From contig QCIQ01000012.1 in NCBI GenBank assembly GCA_003216595.1, positions 1 to 47,260 of the forward strand: a stretch of 47,260 bases of DNA, written 5' to 3'. The position numbers and the translations under genes are program-made. Every line of letters begins with the position of its first letter. Position 1 is the first letter of the stretch. Origin of the DNA: Prochlorococcus sp. AG-402-M18 (GTDB lineage: Bacteria; Cyanobacteriota; Cyanobacteriia; PCC-6307; Cyanobiaceae). The notes beneath the pieces were generated by a model. It was not told where the DNA came from. It saw nothing but the letters and a program-made list of their open reading frames with translations, and ran no database searches. Shown here piece by piece: positions 36,787-46,045 of the stretch.

Positions 36787-37794
36787 TTGAGTTCAACATT
36801 ATCCCTAAAACAGCTCATTAATGAGCTTGAAATTTTAGAAAGCGAGGCTGCAAAAGATATTGCTGCTGCTAAAAATTCTGAATCATTAGAGAAATTAAGG
36901 TTGGGTTTCCTTGGCAAGAAAGGAAAACTATCACTTCTATTGGGAGGAATGAAAAATCTTTCTAATGAGGAAAGACCTTTAATTGGTCAAAGAGCGAACG
37001 TTTTAAAAACTCAATTGCAAGAGTTAATAAAGGAAAAGCTTGAAATTTTAAAAACTCAGGCTTTAAATCAAATTCTAATAAAAGAAACTATAGATGTTAC
37101 AGCGCCTCCAACAGGTTTCTCTCAAGGACATCGACACCCCTTGATAACAACTACTGAGCAAATAATTGATCTTTTCTTAGGCCTTGGATACCAAGTCTCT
37201 GAAGGGCCTGAGATAGAGAATGATTACTACAATTTCGAGGCACTAAATATTCCGCCAGACCATCCTGCAAGAGATATGCAAGATACTTTTTATTTGGGAG
37301 GCGAATACCTTTTAAGAACTCATACTTCGCCTGTTCAGATTCGTTGCCTTGAAAGCCAAAAGCCTCCTGTAAGAATTGTCTCTCCTGGTCGGGTTTATCG
37401 AAGAGATGCAGTTGATGCTACTCATTCTCCTGTGTTCCACCAGATTGAGGTCTTAGCAATTGATGAAAAGCTTGACTTTAGTCATTTGAGAGGAACAGTA
37501 ATGGCTTTTTTAAAGGCGTTTTTTGGAGATCTTCCTATTCGTTTCAGAGCTAGTTATTTCCCATTTACGGAGCCATCAGCAGAAGTTGATGTGCAATGGA
37601 GAGGTAAATGGTTAGAAGTAATGGGTTGCGGGATGGTAGATCCTGCTGTCCTAGAAGAATTAGGGATTGATCCAGAAAAATATAGTGGATTTGCTGCTGG
37701 ACTTGGGGTGGAAAGATTTTGCATGGTTCGTCATGGATTAGATGATATTAGAAAGTTATATACAAGTGATCTCAGGTTCTTAGAACAATTTTAA
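36787..37794 (+). CDS. pheS: phenylalanine--tRNA ligase alpha subunit
   Basis: 335 residues from a TTG. An N-terminal coiled coil (about 1-85) for tRNA contact is followed by the class II catalytic core with motif 2-like [22 protein letters not shown] and motif 3 [13 protein letters not shown]. It pairs with PheT, not in the window. The next gene, nadK, is about 95 nt downstream, with an AT-rich gap that includes a short TATTGATCAATA palindrome before the nadK start. Confidence 0.95.
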   Translation: MSSTLSLKQLINELEILESEAAKDIAAAKNSESLEKLRLGFLGKKGKLSLLLGGMKNLSNEERPLIGQRANVLKTQLQELIKEKLEILKTQALNQILIKETIDVTAPPTGFSQGHRHPLITTTEQIIDLFLGLGYQVSEGPEIENDYYNFEALNIPPDHPARDMQDTFYLGGEYLLRTHTSPVQIRCLESQKPPVRIVSPGRVYRRDAVDATHSPVFHQIEVLAIDEKLDFSHLRGTVMAFLKAFFGDLPIRFRASYFPFTEPSAEVDVQWRGKWLEVMGCGMVDPAVLEELGIDPEKYSGFAAGLGVERFCMVRHGLDDIRKLYTSDLRFLEQF

Positions 37795-37889
37795 AGTTAG
37801 ATATTTTTGAATTAATTTTTAATTGTATTAAATAAATATTATTGACATTTAATTGCTAATATTGATCAATAGTTTGTGAAGTATGATCG

Positions 37890-38798
37890 GTGCCCCGAGT
37901 AGGACTGATCGTTAATGACGGGAAAGAGCTTGCTGTTAAGACAGCAAAAACTTTTCAAAAGAAACTAGAAGATTCTGGTTTTGAAGTCGTCAGAGTTAGT
38001 AGTGCAGGCGGTTTATTAGGTTTTACCAATCCTGATCAATACATGAGTTCTCAAGGATACAACTCATGTATTCCAGAAGGCTTTGATTCTTCAATTTTGT
38101 TTGCCGTTGTATTAGGAGGGGATGGAACTGTCTTGTCTGCAGCAAGACAAACGGCACCATTGGGTGTACCTATACTTACTGTAAATACAGGACATTTAGG
38201 ATTTTTAGCTGAGGCGTATCTTTCAGATATAGATAAAATTTTCAAACATTTAGTTGCAAGGCAATGGAATATTGAGGAGAGAACAAGCCTAGTGGTAAGT
38301 GTTATGAGAGGAGATCAATGTAGGTGGGAAGCTCTTTGTCTTAATGAAATGGCATTACATAGAGAACCCATGACAAGTATGTGTCATTTTGAAATTTCTG
38401 TTGGTAGGCATGCTCCCGTCGATATTTCTGCAGATGGTGTAATTCTTTCTACACCTACTGGATCAACTGCTTATTCACTCAGTGCTGGGGGTCCAGTAAT
38501 CACTCCTGACTGTCCGGTTTTGCAGCTTACCCCTGTATCTCCTCATTCATTGGCATCGAGAGCTCTTGTCTTTAGCAATGAAGAGCCAGTCACAGTCTTC
38601 CCTGCTACCCCTGAAAGATTAATGATGGTGGTAGATGGCAGTGCAGGCTGTTATGTATGGCCAGAAGATAGGGTTTTAATTAGAAAAAGTGATCATCCGG
38701 TTAAGTTCATCAGACTCTCAGACCATGAGTTTTTTCAAGTTCTAAGAAATAAATTAGGTTGGGGACTTCCCCACGTCGCGAAACCTGATAAAACATAA
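37890..38798 (+). CDS. nadK: NAD kinase
   Basis: 302 residues from a GTG. It phosphorylates NAD to NADP. The active-site GGDG (residues 76-79, [14 protein letters not shown]), NTGHLGFL and [22 protein letters not shown] are intact. Cyanobacteria usually carry two NAD kinases; which one this is cannot be decided here. Ends 3 nt before the cobL stop (convergent). Confidence 0.94.
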   Translation: MPRVGLIVNDGKELAVKTAKTFQKKLEDSGFEVVRVSSAGGLLGFTNPDQYMSSQGYNSCIPEGFDSSILFAVVLGGDGTVLSAARQTAPLGVPILTVNTGHLGFLAEAYLSDIDKIFKHLVARQWNIEERTSLVVSVMRGDQCRWEALCLNEMALHREPMTSMCHFEISVGRHAPVDISADGVILSTPTGSTAYSLSAGGPVITPDCPVLQLTPVSPHSLASRALVFSNEEPVTVFPATPERLMMVVDGSAGCYVWPEDRVLIRKSDHPVKFIRLSDHEFFQVLRNKLGWGLPHVAKPDKT

Positions 38799-38801
38799 AA
38801 A

Positions 38802-40088
38802 TTATTGAATTTCACCTTTCAAAATAAAAACAGGATTTAAAGGAGATAATCTTATGTCTTCTCCAATACTTACACCTCTATATGATTGATGTTGACTAAT
38901 AGATAACTTGTTAACTTTAGGCTTTAAAATTGACTCTAACTTTGATATGGATTTTAATGAAATTAGTGGTATCACGAGTATACAATAACTATTTATTAGT
39001 TTTAATACTTCTTCAACAATTAAATGTGAGTTTGATCCACCACCTCCGATGATAACTCTATCTGGATGTAAAAGACTAGGTATTATTTTATTTTGTTTGA
39101 ATATATTTAATGCTTCATCTTCAATTATCAATGATGGATTAACACCAGTTCTTCTTGCGTTCTCTTTAATTATATTTTTACTTCCAACCCTTTTGTCAAT
39201 TGATACTAATTTTAGATTTGGAGATATTCTTAATGCTTCTAAACCTATGCTGCCAACGCCACTACCTATGTCCCAAATTGTTCCTTGTTTTGGGAGATTG
39301 AGCTCGGCAAGTAGTTGAACTCTAACTTCTTTTTTTGTCATTAACCCAGGGCAGTCTGTATTTTGAAGAAAAACCGAATCGTCAATTCCAAATAAAGGTA
39401 AATCTTTTGATATTTTTAGGGGCTCTTCCTTTTCAAAAAGAATAACAAGATGCAATGGATCTATATCAGTTGGAAAATCTTTAATCGAATGAATTTTAAT
39501 GATTCTTTCATTTTGATATCCAAGCCTTTCAAAGGTCCAAAATTCATATTTCTCCTCAAGTCCTAGTGAATAAAGTAATTGATAAACCTCTTTAGCACCT
39601 CCTCTGCTTGAGTCAGTTAGAACAACAAGTGAAGAAGGAAGTTTTTTAATTGCTTTTTCAAATGGAAATGGGTCTCTTCCATGAAGACTGATCCATTGTG
39701 TATTTTGCCAAGGTTTTCCAAGTCTGGAAAAAGCGAGTTGGAAAGAGGTAGCGGCCGGCTCAAAATAAAGTTTTGATAAAGGAAAGTTTTGAATTAATAA
39801 TCTACCAATTCCAAACCAAAGAGGATCACCTCCAGAAAATACAATTGTTTTTTTTTCTTCTTTTTTTAATAGATCTATAAAGTCATTTAGTTTGTCAGTT
39901 GCAATGAACTCAAACTTCAGATTTTTTATATTTTTATCTTTTAACCAATTTTTGAATGAATCTAAAATTCTTTTTGGACCAGCGATTCTTTCTGCTTTGA
40001 AAATTGCTTTTTGTTTAGCTTCAAAAACACTTTCAATACCTGAAGTGTCAATTCCTATTATGTGAATCTGCTTTGACTCATTAGCCAT
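38802..40088 (-). CDS. cobL: precorrin-6Y C5,15-methyltransferase (CbiE/CbiT fusion)
   Basis: 428 residues. The N-terminal half (about 1-215) is a CbiE tetrapyrrole methyltransferase with IHIIGID and FSGGDPLWFGIGR; the C-terminal half (about 245-428) is CbiT, with the SAM motif IWDIGSGVGSIGLEA and PDRVIIGGGGSN. Together they methylate and decarboxylate the corrin ring on the way to (pseudo)cobalamin, which marine picocyanobacteria make. Single gene, 98 bp from the divergent 86-residue protein gene. Confidence 0.92.
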   Translation of the reverse strand: MANESKQIHIIGIDTSGIESVFEAKQKAIFKAERIAGPKRILDSFKNWLKDKNIKNLKFEFIATDKLNDFIDLLKKEEKKTIVFSGGDPLWFGIGRLLIQNFPLSKLYFEPAATSFQLAFSRLGKPWQNTQWISLHGRDPFPFEKAIKKLPSSLVVLTDSSRGGAKEVYQLLYSLGLEEKYEFWTFERLGYQNERIIKIHSIKDFPTDIDPLHLVILFEKEEPLKISKDLPLFGIDDSVFLQNTDCPGLMTKKEVRVQLLAELNLPKQGTIWDIGSGVGSIGLEALRISPNLKLVSIDKRVGSKNIIKENARRTGVNPSLIIEDEALNIFKQNKIIPSLLHPDRVIIGGGGSNSHLIVEEVLKLINSYCILVIPLISLKSISKLESILKPKVNKLSISQHQSYRGVSIGEDIRLSPLNPVFILKGEIQ

Positions 40089-40186
40089 GGCTTAAAGAAA
40101 TGGACGTAGAAAAATTTCTTTTTTATAGCTTTACTATTTTTTGGATGAAAATCAACTAAAACTTTAATAGTTAGTTTGAAAGTTTT

Positions 40187-40447
40187 GTGAATCTTAAAAA
40201 AAGGGAAGCTGAGGAAAACGTAACCAGAAGAACACGACTGCATGAAATTTTGATTGCTCTGATTAAGCAACAAAAAGATTTAGAATTAATGGACGATGAA
40301 GTACAAGTCTTTGAAAATCCTATTAACCATTCAGAAAAATATGATCCTTCTAAAATAGTTGAAAGGAATCAACGTATCATTAAGAAATATCAGTCACTCG
40401 TTCGCTCAGCAATAGCATTAGATGCAATACTTGAAGCAGAAGAATAA
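40187..40447 (+). CDS. conserved small helical protein
   Basis: 86 residues from a GTG. Highly charged, almost all helical, with heptad-like hydrophobics in LHEILIALIKQQKDLEL and a basic middle (NQRIIKKYQSLVR); a coiled-coil or small helical bundle is likely. No motif is recognised. It is followed after 10 nt by the DUF3122 gene, with which it is probably co-transcribed. Confidence 0.7.
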   Translation: MNLKKREAEENVTRRTRLHEILIALIKQQKDLELMDDEVQVFENPINHSEKYDPSKIVERNQRIIKKYQSLVRSAIALDAILEAEE

Positions 40448-40457
40448 GATATCAGTA

Positions 40458-40952
40458 ATGGAAGGATTTCGTAATTTATTTCGTCTAATAATTTCTTGTC
40501 TTTTGATCTTTTGTTGTTTTTTTATTAGTGCAAATAAAAGTTATGCAGATTCAACAGGCAATTTAAATAATCAGAAAAAAGAGATTAAAAGAAGCTTAGA
40601 GAGCTTAAAAGACTTGGATTATCAAACTTGGCAAATTATCGTCTATCCAAGTTCAAAAGAGTCAAAGAATTTAATTTTAAGAATTGTGGGTTATCCAGGC
40701 TCCTTAAGAATTGATCATCCAACTAACTTGGTAGTTAACTCAGGAAGAAAGGCTTGGAATCTAAAAGACATAACCAAAAACAGTAAAATTAAAGTTGAAG
40801 ATTTGAATGATTCTGCTGCAGAATTTGACCTAAGCACTTTGATTGCCGAGTTGGATAAAAATAGACCTTTGAGACTCAGATTGCCAGGCTTGATCAATGA
40901 TTTACCAATACCGCCATACTTAGTAAGTGAATGGAGATCATTGGCTAAATAA
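40458..40952 (+). CDS. secreted DUF3122-like protein
   Basis: 164 residues from the ATG at 40458, chosen because it puts the signal peptide (MEGFRNLFRLIISCLLIFCC, cleavage near SYADS) at the N-terminus; an ATG at 40422 overlaps the previous gene. The mature part follows the DUF3122 pattern: TWQIIVYPSS, LRIVGYPGSLRIDHP, a Trp motif, LRLRLPG and IPPYLVSEWRSL. Probably periplasmic or lumenal; function unknown. It is 2 nt before ribD. Confidence 0.8.
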   Translation: MEGFRNLFRLIISCLLIFCCFFISANKSYADSTGNLNNQKKEIKRSLESLKDLDYQTWQIIVYPSSKESKNLILRIVGYPGSLRIDHPTNLVVNSGRKAWNLKDITKNSKIKVEDLNDSAAEFDLSTLIAELDKNRPLRLRLPGLINDLPIPPYLVSEWRSLAK

Positions 40953-40954
40953 AA

Positions 40955-42049
40955 ATGACTAATTTGCCTGAGGATCAAAAAAAATGGGTGCCATGGATGA
41001 GACGTGCAATCCAACTTGCTCTATTAGCAGAAGGCATGACAAGTCCAAACCCTCTTGTAGGTTCTATTGTTTTGGATTCGAGTGGAAGACTTGTGGGAGA
41101 GGGATTTCATACAGGCGCAGGGAATCCTCATGCCGAAATAGAAGCTCTTTCTCAAGCTGGAAAAAAGTCGTTAGATGGAACAATCGTTGTGACTTTAGAA
41201 CCTTGTTGTCACCAAGGGTTAACACCTCCCTGTACAGAAGCAATAATAAAAGCCGGTTTAAAAAGAGTTGTTATTGGAATGGTCGACCCTGATCCAAGAG
41301 TTTCAGGTAATGGAATTTCAAGATTAAAAGACTCTGGAATTGAAGTTGTCGAAGGGGTTTTGAGTCAAGAATGTGAATTGATTAATCGCGAATTTAGTTT
41401 TCGGGTACGTCATGGTCGTCCTTGGGGAATTCTTAAATGGGCAATGAGCTTAGATGGCAGAATAGGCTTGCCCAACGGTTGTAGTAAATGGATTACTGAT
41501 GTGCCGGCGAGGAATGCGGTTCATCAAATTAGATCTAAGTGTGATGCTGTAATTGTTGGAGGAGGAACGGTTCGTGTCGATAATCCTCTTTTGACTTCAA
41601 GGGGTAAATCAAATTTTGAACCATTGAGGGTCATTTTCTCAAGGTCCTTAAATTTGCCTAAATCTGCAAAACTTTGGGATACAAAAATAGCGAGAACAAT
41701 AATTGCTTATGGGCCAGAAGGTAATGAAGCTTTCTTTTCTGAACTACCAGATGGTCCAGAGAAATTGAAGTTAAAGACAAATGATCCATCCGAATTGCTA
41801 AGTTCACTTGCGAAGAAAGGCTGCAATAAAATTCTTTGGGAATGCGGCCCAAAATTAGCCACAAGCGCAATTGAGACCAATTGTGTTCAGGAATTAGTAG
41901 TTTTTATTGCACCAAAACTCTTAGGAGGAAAGTCTGCAATGAGTCCTCTGAACAGTTTTGGATTTGAATCAATAAGTTCTACCTACAAATTGCAACATTC
42001 TTTTTTAGATCGAAAAGAAGAAGATCTTTGTTTGAGACTGCTTTTTTAG
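40955..42049 (+). CDS. ribD: bifunctional diaminohydroxyphosphoribosylaminopyrimidine deaminase / reductase
   Basis: 364 residues. The deaminase domain holds the zinc ligands His59 (HAE, with catalytic Glu61), Cys84 and Cys93 (EPCCHQGLTPPC); the reductase domain (about 150-364) has GILKWAMSLDGRIG and VGGGTVRVDNPLLT. It does the second and third steps of riboflavin synthesis. ribF is 5.6 kb away. A 105-bp gap to ftsH probably holds the ftsH promoter. Confidence 0.94.
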   Translation: MTNLPEDQKKWVPWMRRAIQLALLAEGMTSPNPLVGSIVLDSSGRLVGEGFHTGAGNPHAEIEALSQAGKKSLDGTIVVTLEPCCHQGLTPPCTEAIIKAGLKRVVIGMVDPDPRVSGNGISRLKDSGIEVVEGVLSQECELINREFSFRVRHGRPWGILKWAMSLDGRIGLPNGCSKWITDVPARNAVHQIRSKCDAVIVGGGTVRVDNPLLTSRGKSNFEPLRVIFSRSLNLPKSAKLWDTKIARTIIAYGPEGNEAFFSELPDGPEKLKLKTNDPSELLSSLAKKGCNKILWECGPKLATSAIETNCVQELVVFIAPKLLGGKSAMSPLNSFGFESISSTYKLQHSFLDRKEEDLCLRLLF

Positions 42050-42154
42050 GGAGCTAATTTGTTAGTATTACATATTCGTTCGGATCTCCCTCCAGTTAAA
42101 CAAGTCGATTTGGGATAAAAATTGTTTAACTTAGGTTCAATTAAATTTTTGCTA

Positions 42155-44029
42155 ATGCCAATACGACAGGACGAAAATCAACCAAATAGACGTTTTGGGA
42201 TAATTAATTTAGTTTTAATTGGCTTTGGAGCACTTCTTCTCTTTAGTAGTTTTTTCCCAAGTCAAAATACACAAGTACCAAGAGTTCCTTACTCCCTCTT
42301 TATCAATCAAGTAGATGATGGAGAAGTTAAACGTGCATACATAACTCAAGATCAGATTAGATATGAGCTCTCTACAGCAGAAGAGGGGGCTCCTTCAGTC
42401 CTTGCAACAACTCCAATTTTTGATATGGAGTTACCCCAGAGGCTTGAGAAAAAAGGCGTTGAGTTTGCAGCTGCCCCCCCAAAAAAACCAAATATCTTTA
42501 CTACCATCCTTAGTTGGGTTGTACCGCCTCTTATTTTTATACTTGTGCTTCAGTTCTTCGCTCGTAGAAGCATGGGTGGAGGAGGAGCTCAAGGAGCCCT
42601 TAGCTTCACTAAAAGTAAAGCTAAGGTTTATGTTCCTGATGACGATTCAAAGGTAACCTTCCAAGACGTGGCAGGTGTAGATGAAGCAAAGGATGAACTA
42701 ACTGAAATAGTTGATTTCCTCAAAAAGCCGCAAAGATATACTGATATTGGCGCAAGAATTCCTAAAGGTGTATTGCTGGTTGGTCCTCCTGGCACAGGTA
42801 AAACTCTTTTATCTAAAGCTGTAGCGGGAGAGGCAGAAGTTCCTTTCTTTATTATTTCCGGTTCTGAATTTGTAGAACTTTTTGTTGGTGCTGGCGCAGC
42901 GAGAGTTAGGGATTTATTTGAACAAGCTAAGAAAAAAGCTCCTTGCATAATATTTATTGATGAACTTGATGCAATAGGTAAAAGTAGATCAGGCTCAATG
43001 GGAGTTGTTGGTGGAAATGATGAGAGAGAGCAAACTCTGAATCAGCTCCTTACTGAAATGGATGGTTTCTCTTCAACTGATAAACCAGTTATTGTTCTCG
43101 CGGCAACTAACCAACCTGAAGTTTTAGATGCAGCCTTACTACGTCCAGGCAGGTTTGATAGGCAGGTACTTGTTGACAGACCTGATTTATCTGGCAGGAA
43201 AACAATCTTGGAAATTTACACAAAGAAAGTAAAACTTTCTAATGAGATTGATTTAGATAGGATTGCACAAGCAACCAGTGGTTTTGCTGGGGCTGATTTA
43301 GCCAACATGGTCAACGAAGCAGCACTTCTAGCTGCACGAGGTAAGAGAACATCAGTCGAACAAAAGGACTTAAACGAGGCAATCGAAAGAGTTGTTGCTG
43401 GACTTGAGAAGAAAAGTAGAGTTTTACAAGACGATGAGAAAAAGATTGTTGCCTACCATGAAGTTGGTCATGCAATAGTTGGTCACCTAATGCCTGGTGG
43501 AAGCAAAGTTGCAAAAATATCAATAGTTCCAAGAGGTATGAGTGCGTTGGGATATACGCTCCAACTGCCTACCGAAGAAAGATTTTTAAATTCAAAAGAA
43601 GATTTACAAGGTCAAATAGCCACTCTTCTTGGAGGTAGGTCTGCAGAGGAAATAATTTTTGGGAAAATTACCACTGGTGCATCAAATGATCTTCAAAGAG
43701 CTACTGATCTGGCTGAGCAAATGGTAGGAACATATGGCATGAGCGATATTTTGGGACCTCTGGCATATGATAAACAGGGAGGAGGTCAATTCCTGGGTGG
43801 TAACAACAATCCAAGAAGAGAATTAAGTGATGCAACTGCTCAGGCCATAGACAAAGAGGTAAGAAGTTTGGTGGATGATGCACATGAAAGTGCCTTAAAT
43901 ATTCTTAAGAAAAATCTTTCATTATTAGAAGATATTTCTCAAAAGATCCTTGAGAAGGAAGTGATAGAGGGAGATGAGCTCAAAGAAATGCTATCAAGTA
44001 GCGTCATGCCAGAGAAAGTTTTAAATTAA
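42155..44029 (+). CDS. ftsH: ATP-dependent zinc metalloprotease FtsH
   Basis: 624 residues from the ATG at 42155 (MPIRQDENQPNRRF), the usual cyanobacterial start; a TTG at 42122 would add 11 residues. Two membrane helices (about 16-34 and 116-136) flank a lumenal/periplasmic domain; then the AAA domain with Walker A GPPGTGKT (200-207), Walker B IIFIDELDAIG, the SRH region, and the zinc site HEVGH (425-429). It degrades damaged membrane proteins, including PSII D1 in cyanobacteria. A C7A7 run (42474-42487) lies just before the second helix. Confidence 0.95.
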   Translation: MPIRQDENQPNRRFGIINLVLIGFGALLLFSSFFPSQNTQVPRVPYSLFINQVDDGEVKRAYITQDQIRYELSTAEEGAPSVLATTPIFDMELPQRLEKKGVEFAAAPPKKPNIFTTILSWVVPPLIFILVLQFFARRSMGGGGAQGALSFTKSKAKVYVPDDDSKVTFQDVAGVDEAKDELTEIVDFLKKPQRYTDIGARIPKGVLLVGPPGTGKTLLSKAVAGEAEVPFFIISGSEFVELFVGAGAARVRDLFEQAKKKAPCIIFIDELDAIGKSRSGSMGVVGGNDEREQTLNQLLTEMDGFSSTDKPVIVLAATNQPEVLDAALLRPGRFDRQVLVDRPDLSGRKTILEIYTKKVKLSNEIDLDRIAQATSGFAGADLANMVNEAALLAARGKRTSVEQKDLNEAIERVVAGLEKKSRVLQDDEKKIVAYHEVGHAIVGHLMPGGSKVAKISIVPRGMSALGYTLQLPTEERFLNSKEDLQGQIATLLGGRSAEEIIFGKITTGASNDLQRATDLAEQMVGTYGMSDILGPLAYDKQGGGQFLGGNNNPRRELSDATAQAIDKEVRSLVDDAHESALNILKKNLSLLEDISQKILEKEVIEGDELKEMLSSSVMPEKVLN

Positions 44030-44043
44030 AGTACTTGACTTTT

Positions 44044-44070
44044 ATATCCTTTATCTCCGATAAAGGATAT
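44044..44070 (+). promoter_or_regulatory. perfect 12-bp hairpin in the argF leader
   Basis: ATATCCTTTATC, loop TCC, GATAAAGGATAT: two perfect 12-bp arms with a 3-nt loop, 15 nt after ftsH and 13 nt before the argF ATG. No T-run follows, so it is a poor intrinsic terminator. The argF Shine-Dalgarno GAGG (44073-44076) lies just outside the stem. It could be an operator, an mRNA-stability stem, or a control hairpin for argF. Confidence 0.6.
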
Positions 44071-44083
44071 TTGAGGCTTATTT

Positions 44084-45040
44084 ATGGCTTCACGATCTTT
44101 AGGCTTAGCTTCTAAATTAACTTCTTTTAGTAAAAACAATTTTATTTCTTCATCTGATTTAAATTCGGATCAGATTTTTTCCTTATTTGAACTAGCTAAA
44201 CAGCTGAAAATAGGCGATAGAAGAATAGATCTTGGGAATAGAGTCCTTGGATTGATATTCAAAAAAGCTTCGACTAGGACAAGAGTGAGTTTCCAAGTCG
44301 CAATGGCTAGATTGGGTGGTCAAACTGTTGATTTGAATCCTCAAATCACCCAACTTGGCAGGGGCGAACCTATTAAAGATACAGCAAGGGTTTTGAGTCG
44401 CTATTGTGATGCCCTTGCGATTAGAACTTTTTCTCAGAAAGAACTAGAAGAATATGCATATTGGTCTACAATCCCAGTAATTAATGCTCTGACTGATCTT
44501 GAACATCCTTGTCAGGCACTAGCTGATTATTTAACAATCCAGGAGAAATTCGGGACGCTTAAAGGAATAAATCTTTCTTACATCGGAGATGGTAATAATG
44601 TTGCCCACTCATTGATGATATGCGGAGCAATGTTGGGAGTTAATGTAAAAGTTTGTTCTCCAACAGGTTTTGAACCAGACTCTCAAATCGTAAACAAGGC
44701 GAAATCACTTTCTGAATTTGGTTCGAAAATATCTATTTGTAATGATCCTTCAAAGGCGGTTAAGGAAGCTCAAGTAATTTATACAGATGTTTGGGCTTCA
44801 ATGGGCCAAGAAGAAGAACATTTAAATAGGAAAGAAATTTTTGAAAAATATAAAGTTGATCAAAAATTAATACGTATTGCAAATGAAGACGTAGTTATTT
44901 TGCATTGTTTGCCTGCTCATAGAGGAGAAGAAATCACAGAAGAGGCGTTAGAAAGCCAAAATAGTCATGTCTTTGATCAAGCAGAGAATCGACTTCATGT
45001 TCAGCAAGCTTTGCTGGCCGTCCAGCTTGGAGGACTTTAG
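44084..45040 (+). CDS. argF: ornithine carbamoyltransferase
   Basis: 318 residues. It makes citrulline from ornithine and carbamoyl phosphate in arginine synthesis. The carbamoyl-phosphate motif STRTRVSF (Ser63-Thr64-Arg65-Thr66), the HPCQALADYLT block and the ornithine-loop HCLPAHRGEE are intact. A GAGG Shine-Dalgarno is 7 nt before the ATG, right after a perfect hairpin. argD is elsewhere (8587). lexA follows about 65 nt later. Confidence 0.95.
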   Translation: MASRSLGLASKLTSFSKNNFISSSDLNSDQIFSLFELAKQLKIGDRRIDLGNRVLGLIFKKASTRTRVSFQVAMARLGGQTVDLNPQITQLGRGEPIKDTARVLSRYCDALAIRTFSQKELEEYAYWSTIPVINALTDLEHPCQALADYLTIQEKFGTLKGINLSYIGDGNNVAHSLMICGAMLGVNVKVCSPTGFEPDSQIVNKAKSLSEFGSKISICNDPSKAVKEAQVIYTDVWASMGQEEEHLNRKEIFEKYKVDQKLIRIANEDVVILHCLPAHRGEEITEEALESQNSHVFDQAENRLHVQQALLAVQLGGL

Positions 45041-45063
45041 GGTTGCAATGTTGAAATATTTTA

Positions 45064-45093
45064 GGTACATATGTATTGAAGGACAAATGTACT
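45064..45093 (+). promoter_or_regulatory. tandem LexA-box-like sites before lexA
   Basis: Two 14-mers fit the cyanobacterial LexA consensus RGTACNNNDGTWCB (as I recall it) with one mismatch each: GGTACATATGTATT (45064-45077) and AGGACAAATGTACT (45080-45093). They overlap the region where the promoter or start of lexA must lie, fitting autorepression. They also argue for the downstream ATG at 45106 as the lexA start. Confidence 0.6.
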
Positions 45094-45105
45094 CAGCCTA
45101 ATCGA

Positions 45106-45714
45106 ATGCCAGAAGAAGCCCTAACTACTGCACAGAAAGAACTTTATGACTGGCTTGTAGATTTTATTGGTGATCATCATCACAGCCCTTCAATTAGGCA
45201 GATGATGCAAGCAATGGGCCTTAGATCCCCAGCACCAATCCAAAGCCGACTAAGACATTTACAACAAAAAGGTTGGATAAAATGGCAAGAAGGCCAGGCA
45301 AGAACACTGCAATTAATAGAGGAGAGTATTGCGGGCGTTCCTGTTTTAGGAGCAATAGCTGCAGGTGGATTGGTTGAAACTTTTGATGACGTAGAGGAAA
45401 CTTTAGACTTAAATTCAGTTCTTCAATTAAAAGGACTTTTTGCTTTAACGGTAAATGGAGATTCAATGATTGATTCTTTTATTGCGGACGGAGATATGGT
45501 GTTAATGGAACCTGTTAATGACCCTTCTCGTCTGAGAAACGGGACTATTGTTAGTGCAATGGTTCCAGGCTTGGGAACTACGTTGAAACATTTTTTTCGT
45601 GATGGAAGTTTAGTTCGTCTAGAAGCCGCTAATACATCTTATGAACCTATAGAAATTGATGCGGAACAAGTACATGTACAGGGAAAGTTAGCAGCTGTGT
45701 GGAGAAAAACTTAA
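45106..45714 (+). CDS. lexA: LexA-like SOS repressor
   Basis: 202 residues from the ATG at 45106 (MPEEALTTAQKELYDWL), which aligns with the E. coli LexA start; a TTG at 45076 would add 10 residues but lies inside the LexA-like operator. An N-terminal winged helix (SIRQMMQAMGLRSPAPIQSR) is followed by the S24 autoprotease domain with the Ala86-Gly87 cleavage site (AIAAGGL), Ser120 (NGDSMID) and Lys161 (TTLKHFF). All residues for RecA-stimulated self-cleavage are present. It likely represses DNA-repair genes and itself. Confidence 0.9.
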   Translation: MPEEALTTAQKELYDWLVDFIGDHHHSPSIRQMMQAMGLRSPAPIQSRLRHLQQKGWIKWQEGQARTLQLIEESIAGVPVLGAIAAGGLVETFDDVEETLDLNSVLQLKGLFALTVNGDSMIDSFIADGDMVLMEPVNDPSRLRNGTIVSAMVPGLGTTLKHFFRDGSLVRLEAANTSYEPIEIDAEQVHVQGKLAAVWRKT

Positions 45715-45722
45715 CTCTATTT

Positions 45723-45959
45723 TTACAACTTTTTAAAACTATGATTTTCTTTTGATTTCCAAGATTTGAATAAAGATTTTCTATTCTTATCTTCATTATT
45801 TACTAAATGGTCTGCTGCAGTAAATGGACTATCAGTTGCTAGTAAAGGCTTTCTTATTAGTACTCCTAACCCTTTTGCTTCTATATAAATCCCACCTTCC
45901 ATATGCACTATTTGGAAGGTCCAATTTTTATTCCAATAAATGGAGAAAGGATTATGCAT
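45723..45959 (-). CDS. conserved hypothetical small protein
   Basis: 78 residues. The middle looks like a real folded protein (GGIYIEAKGLGVLIRKPLLATDSPFTAADHLV), whereas the overlapping plus-strand frame is hydrophobic low-complexity. The end is basic and Ser/Lys-rich. No motif is recognised. It is convergent with lexA, 8 nt apart. Confidence 0.6.
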   Translation of the reverse strand: MHNPFSIYWNKNWTFQIVHMEGGIYIEAKGLGVLIRKPLLATDSPFTAADHLVNNEDKNRKSLFKSWKSKENHSFKKL

Positions 45960-46045
45960 ACAATCAATATGGCTCTAAATTATCTGTTGGTGTTTTTAAG
46001 TCAGCAAAATAAATTAAATAATTAATGAGCCTATTTCAAAACTTA

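Noticed and set aside
37860-37871. TATTGATCAATA palindrome before nadK
   Set aside because: Short and AT-rich; expected by chance in this DNA.
45824-46012. 62-codon plus-strand frame opposite the 78-residue gene
   Set aside because: Low-complexity Leu-rich product; the minus-strand frame looks more like a folded protein.
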